Assembly (NCBI GenBank): GCA_012513125.1
Contig: JAAZCS010000288.1
Coordinates: 1-8,748 of the forward strand
Source: Treponema sp.
Lineage (GTDB): Bacteria; Spirochaetota; Spirochaetia; Treponematales; Treponemataceae
Length of the DNA stretch: 8,748 nt
Reading direction: 5' to 3'
Below are positions 5,870 to 8,748 of the stretch, one piece after another (within the stretch, counting starts at the first letter, position 1; every line of letters starts with the position of its first letter). The notes beneath the pieces are model-generated. The model did no database searches. It saw only the letters and a program-made list of their open reading frames with translations, and was not told the DNA's origin. Position numbers and translations under genes: made by a program.

Positions 5870-6757
5870 ATGAAAGAAGTAAATAACAAACTATCACGAA
5901 AACTAGTCTTTTCTATTATTTTATTGGCAATATTACCTTTTTTCTCAATAAATAATAAAAAAGGTCAATTTATGTTTGAATCTGAAAACAAAGCTTCTTT
6001 TTTAGGAAGTGGAACAGTATTTAAATTAAATCCTATAACAGATGGAATTCTTGCAGGTTCTTCACTAACACTAATTGGAACTAGCCTTATATTGAACAAA
6101 TGCACAAACATTAAAACTCCCTACATATGGGGTCAATATATGGATATCAATTCTGTAAATTCATTTGATAGCCTTTTAATGTTTGGATATTCATCAAAAT
6201 TAAACACTGTTGCAAATATTTTTGAAGTGACATCTCTTTTATCCGCTTCAATTTTACTAACAACTGGGCTAAATGAATGGTTCACTATTGGAACAATGTA
6301 TGCAGAAACTATGCTTCTTGCATATGGTTCAAAGGAACTTGCAAAAGCTGTTGTAAATAGACCACGCCCTTACATGTACTCATACAATGTTTCTATAGAC
6401 GGAATTATGAATGGCGACTGGAACTGTTCATTCTTCTCTGGACACACAACAATGGCATTTGCTAGTGCAGCTTTTACATCATTTGTATTCTGCAAATACA
6501 ATCCTGATTCATTTTGGAAAATACCTGTAATTGCTTGCTCTTACGCATTAGCTATAACCACTGCTTCATTACGAATTGCTGGTGGTTGTCATTATTTGTC
6601 AGATGTACTTGTTGCAATTGTTGCTGGTTCAATAACTGGTTTTGGCGTTCCTTTACTTCATACTATTGGCTTAAACAGCGATATCGCGTTAGGAAGAAAC
6701 AAATCAATGAAATTTGATGTTATTCCAAATGGTGCTTTAGTTAGTTTTAAATTTTAA
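5870..6757 (+). CDS. PAP2-family phosphatase with N-terminal export signal
   Basis: PAP2 enzymes remove phosphate from lipids such as phosphatidate, phosphatidylglycerol phosphate or undecaprenyl pyrophosphate, using a histidine nucleophile. All three motifs are seen in the 295 residues: KxxxxxxRP with K159, R166 and P167; SGH with S190, G191 and H192; and R235-x5-H241-x3-D245 with nucleophile H241. The usual P before SGH is F here (FFSGHTT). The N-terminus has basic residues and a hydrophobic stretch (about 12-25), fitting a signal peptide or anchor, so the active site is probably periplasmic. Several further hydrophobic segments surround the motifs. The protein ends in an alternating stretch (GALVSFKF) with a terminal F, somewhat like a beta strand. 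The substrate cannot be told. The methyltransferase gene follows after 17 bases. Confidence 0.88.
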   Translation: MKEVNNKLSRKLVFSIILLAILPFFSINNKKGQFMFESENKASFLGSGTVFKLNPITDGILAGSSLTLIGTSLILNKCTNIKTPYIWGQYMDINSVNSFDSLLMFGYSSKLNTVANIFEVTSLLSASILLTTGLNEWFTIGTMYAETMLLAYGSKELAKAVVNRPRPYMYSYNVSIDGIMNGDWNCSFFSGHTTMAFASAAFTSFVFCKYNPDSFWKIPVIACSYALAITTASLRIAGGCHYLSDVLVAIVAGSITGFGVPLLHTIGLNSDIALGRNKSMKFDVIPNGALVSFKF

Positions 6758-6774
6758 AGATTTAATAAGTTTAT

Positions 6775-7446
6775 ATGAATAAAAAGATTATTTTTAATTT
6801 AATAGCTAAAATTTTTTCAAGTTTAATTTGCACAGGATTACTACTTTTTGTTTCTGCAGGAACTATACATTACACTAATGGTTGGATTTTTATTCTTTTA
6901 CTATTTATTCCAATGATTTTAACAGCAATATTTCTTTTGTTAAAAAAACCAGCCTTACTAGAAAAAAGATTAAATTCTAAAGAAATTGAGCCTGAACAAA
7001 AAAGAATAGTCATTTATTCATCATTAATTTTTATTTGCGGGTTTGCAATGGCAGGTCTTGATTTCAGATTTAAAATTACAAACTTGCCAATTATTTTTAC
7101 AATTTTTTCATCAATTATTTTTATTTCAGCATATGTAATGTTTATTGAAGTAATCAGAGAAAACGAATTTATATCCAGAACTGTTGAAATTCAAGAAAAT
7201 CAAAAGGTGATTGACACCGGTTTATATGGAATAATTAGACACCCAATGTATACCGCTTCAATCATCCTCTTTTTAGCAACTCCAATTATTTTAGGTTCCC
7301 TTGGATCGTTTCTGATTTTTTTAATATACCCACTTATAATTTCTAGAAGAATTAAAAATGAAGAAAAAGTGCTTGAACAAAATCTTCCAGACTATATTGA
7401 ATATACTCAAAGAGTAAAATACAGAATTATTCCTTTTATCTGGTAA
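6775..7446 (+). CDS. integral membrane methyltransferase, ICMT/PEMT-like
   Basis: This protein of 223 residues has about five hydrophobic segments (roughly 9-28, 36-56, 76-95, 104-126, 160-190). Its C-terminal half carries the signature of isoprenylcysteine carboxyl methyltransferase and phospholipid methyltransferase-like proteins: DTGLYGIIRHPMYTA (147-161), where G149, R155, H156, P157 and Y159 are conserved, and a later NEEKVLEQ...Y210 region (195-210). These residues form the SAM pocket in the family. Bacterial members mostly have unknown substrates; candidates are lipids or small hydrophobic molecules, and protein prenylcysteine methylation is unlikely in bacteria. The ATG at 6775 has no clear Shine-Dalgarno sequence, although TTTAAT at 6761-6766 is -10-like without a good -35. 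It probably belongs to the same transcript as the PAP2 gene. Confidence 0.85.
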   Translation: MNKKIIFNLIAKIFSSLICTGLLLFVSAGTIHYTNGWIFILLLFIPMILTAIFLLLKKPALLEKRLNSKEIEPEQKRIVIYSSLIFICGFAMAGLDFRFKITNLPIIFTIFSSIIFISAYVMFIEVIRENEFISRTVEIQENQKVIDTGLYGIIRHPMYTASIILFLATPIILGSLGSFLIFLIYPLIISRRIKNEEKVLEQNLPDYIEYTQRVKYRIIPFIW

Positions 7447-7448
7447 TC

Positions 7449-7473
7449 AACTTGTTTTAGAAAGTTTTTTTTT
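7449..7473 (+). terminator. possible weak terminator after the methyltransferase gene
   Basis: AACTT (7449-7453) and AAGTT (7462-7466) can pair across an 8-base loop and run into a T tract of nine bases (7465-7473). The stem is only five mostly A-T pairs, so efficiency is doubtful. The T tract also forms the spacer of the next promoter, so the two signals would overlap. Confidence 0.3.
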
Positions 7474-7480
7474 CTATAAT
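7452..7480 (+). promoter_or_regulatory. predicted promoter of the patatin gene
   Basis: A perfect -10 box TATAAT (7475-7480) is preceded 17 bases upstream by TTGTTT (7452-7457, 3 of 6) with a T-rich spacer. Exactly six bases (CATCGT) separate the -10 box from the ATG at 7487, so the A of the ATG is the expected +1. No Shine-Dalgarno sequence is present. This predicts a leaderless mRNA. Confidence 0.5.
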
Positions 7481-7486
7481 CATCGT

Positions 7487-8748
7487 ATGAAATTGAGTTT
7501 TAAAAAGAAATTTTCTTTAATTATTTTATCTTTATTGTTTATTCTTCCCTTGACAGGAGAATCACTATCTCCAGATAATCTTGGAAAAGCACCAAAAAGA
7601 AGTGACAGACCAACTGTAGCGTTAGTTTTATCTGGTGGTGGTGCCAGAGGCTACGCAGAACTTCCAATCCTTGAATTGATAGAAGAGCTTGATATACCTG
7701 TCGACATAGTAGTGGGAACCAGTATTGGTTCAATTATGGGTGGATTCTATTCTGCAGGTTATTCACCAAAAGAAATTGCAAATATCGCAATGAACATAGA
7801 TTGGCCACCACTTTTTAATGATGAATCAGCTTCACCATACGAAAGTATTCTTGGAGACCGCAGTTTATTCTCCAATCCGCTGTCAATTAATCTTGGGCTT
7901 GATTTTTCACTTCAACTTGGCGACAGTATTGCTACCGGTCAAAATGTCTACGATTTATTTAGAAAATTAACAATTAAATATCCTTCAAACATGAACTTTG
8001 ACTCATTACCTATTCCATTTAGAGCAATGGTCACAAATATTGAATCTGGTGAATCAGAAATATTACACGATGGCGATATTGCTGAAGCCATGAGATCAAG
8101 CATGAGTATGCCAGGAGTTTTTTCACCATACAAAATAAATGATAAATACTACATGGACGGTGGCGTTCGATATAATCTTGCCATAAATGTTGTAAAAGAA
8201 ATGGGCTATGACATTATTATTGCAGTTGAAATAACACCGGAAATTACAGGAAATAAAAATTCATATAATTCAAATCCTACAGTTGCGTTAATGGACATTA
8301 TTAATATTGCACAAAGATCAACAAATAAAAAAATGTATGAAGATGCTGATTTAGTTGTTTTCCCAGATTTAACAAATTACACAATTCTTGATTTTCAAAA
8401 ATGTCAACAAATTTACGATATAGGAAAAGAAACTGCTGAAGAATATAGAAATGCTTTTGAAGAACTTAGAAAAAAAATATATCCAAAAGATTATGTTTCC
8501 AATGGAAAAAGAATTTCTGAATACAAAAAACCTAAAAAACACGGATCTTATATGAACGTTGGATATAAAATTCCTTCTTCAATAAAAATTACAGGTGCAT
8601 TACCTCAAGATAAAAAAGCCATTGAAAAATCATTTGACAAAATAAAAGATGAAGAATTTACATCAAAAAAGATGGAACAATTCATCCGTTCAATAATGAT
8701 TACAGGAAATTACACATCAGCTACACCAAAACTTATAGAAACAGAAGA
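7487..8748 (+). CDS. patatin-like phospholipase with POTRA-like segment, PlpD-type autotransporter (3' end beyond window)
   Basis: The frame is open from the ATG at 7487 to the window edge (420 codons, no stop). Residues 1-25 form a signal peptide: basic KKK, then a hydrophobic run LIILSLLFILPL. The patatin domain (about 42-300) has the oxyanion loop GGGARG (50-55), the nucleophile elbow GTSIG with S79, and the catalytic aspartate D224 in MDGGV, so the Ser-Asp dyad is intact and lipid acyl hydrolase activity is expected. After about residue 364 the pattern changes: IKITG, an amphipathic helix, then FTSKKMEQFIRSIMITGNY, which resembles a POTRA domain. A secreted patatin, POTRA and BamA-like 16-strand barrel make up PlpD/FplA type Vd autotransporters. 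The barrel would lie downstream and is not seen. Transcription is probably from its own promoter. Confidence 0.9.
   Translation, partial: MKLSFKKKFSLIILSLLFILPLTGESLSPDNLGKAPKRSDRPTVALVLSGGGARGYAELPILELIEELDIPVDIVVGTSIGSIMGGFYSAGYSPKEIANIAMNIDWPPLFNDESASPYESILGDRSLFSNPLSINLGLDFSLQLGDSIATGQNVYDLFRKLTIKYPSNMNFDSLPIPFRAMVTNIESGESEILHDGDIAEAMRSSMSMPGVFSPYKINDKYYMDGGVRYNLAINVVKEMGYDIIIAVEITPEITGNKNSYNSNPTVALMDIINIAQRSTNKKMYEDADLVVFPDLTNYTILDFQKCQQIYDIGKETAEEYRNAFEELRKKIYPKDYVSNGKRISEYKKPKKHGSYMNVGYKIPSSIKITGALPQDKKAIEKSFDKIKDEEFTSKKMEQFIRSIMITGNYTSATPKLIETE

Noticed and set aside
6514..6717. Open frame of 67 codons inside the PAP2 gene
   Set aside because: It is on the same strand but in another frame, overlaps the third catalytic motif of PAP2, and its translation is an unlikely mix rich in C, W and N.
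7539..7733. Minus-strand open frame of 64 codons opposite the patatin gene
   Set aside because: It is antisense to the conserved oxyanion loop and nucleophile region of the patatin domain and has no independent support.

Overview
The window is AT-rich, densely packed bacterial chromosome. I infer a diderm, motile bacterium, most likely a spirochaete of the Treponema type. The reasons are the base composition, a cheR-cheB pair, an ABC amino-acid importer, and a patatin protein that continues into a POTRA-like segment, an arrangement that only makes sense with an outer membrane. This is inference from gene content; no rRNA or other marker is present.

Layout. (1) 1-1035, plus strand: the 3' end of an unrecognised gene, a small TPR protein overlapping it by 8 bases, and a 91-residue two-helix membrane protein, apparently one operon. 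(2) 1047-3085, minus strand: cheR then cheB, the methyltransferase and methylesterase of chemoreceptor adaptation, 20 bases apart. (3) 3186-3590, minus strand: a VanZ-family membrane protein. (4) 3717-5826, plus strand: two permeases and the ATPase of a polar amino-acid ABC importer, with no binding-protein gene beside them. (5) 5870-7446, plus strand: a PAP2 phosphatase with an export signal and a membrane-bound methyltransferase of the ICMT/PEMT type. (6) 7487 to the window end, plus strand: a secreted patatin-like phospholipase running into a POTRA-like segment, resembling the PlpD (type Vd) autotransporters and cut off by the window edge. Groups 5 and 6 all look like envelope or lipid enzymes.

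The most interesting pattern is at the starts of genes. Genes inside operons (TPR protein, small membrane protein, second permease, ATPase) have recognisable Shine-Dalgarno sequences. Genes that head a transcription unit (cheR, vanZ, the patatin gene and, less exactly, the PAP2 gene) have none. They have a sigma70-like promoter whose -10 box ends 6-11 bases before the start codon, which predicts leaderless or nearly leaderless mRNAs. No tRNA, rRNA, CRISPR array, insertion sequence or phage gene was seen. Apart from the start-codon pattern and the patatin-POTRA gene, this looks like ordinary chromosomal sequence.
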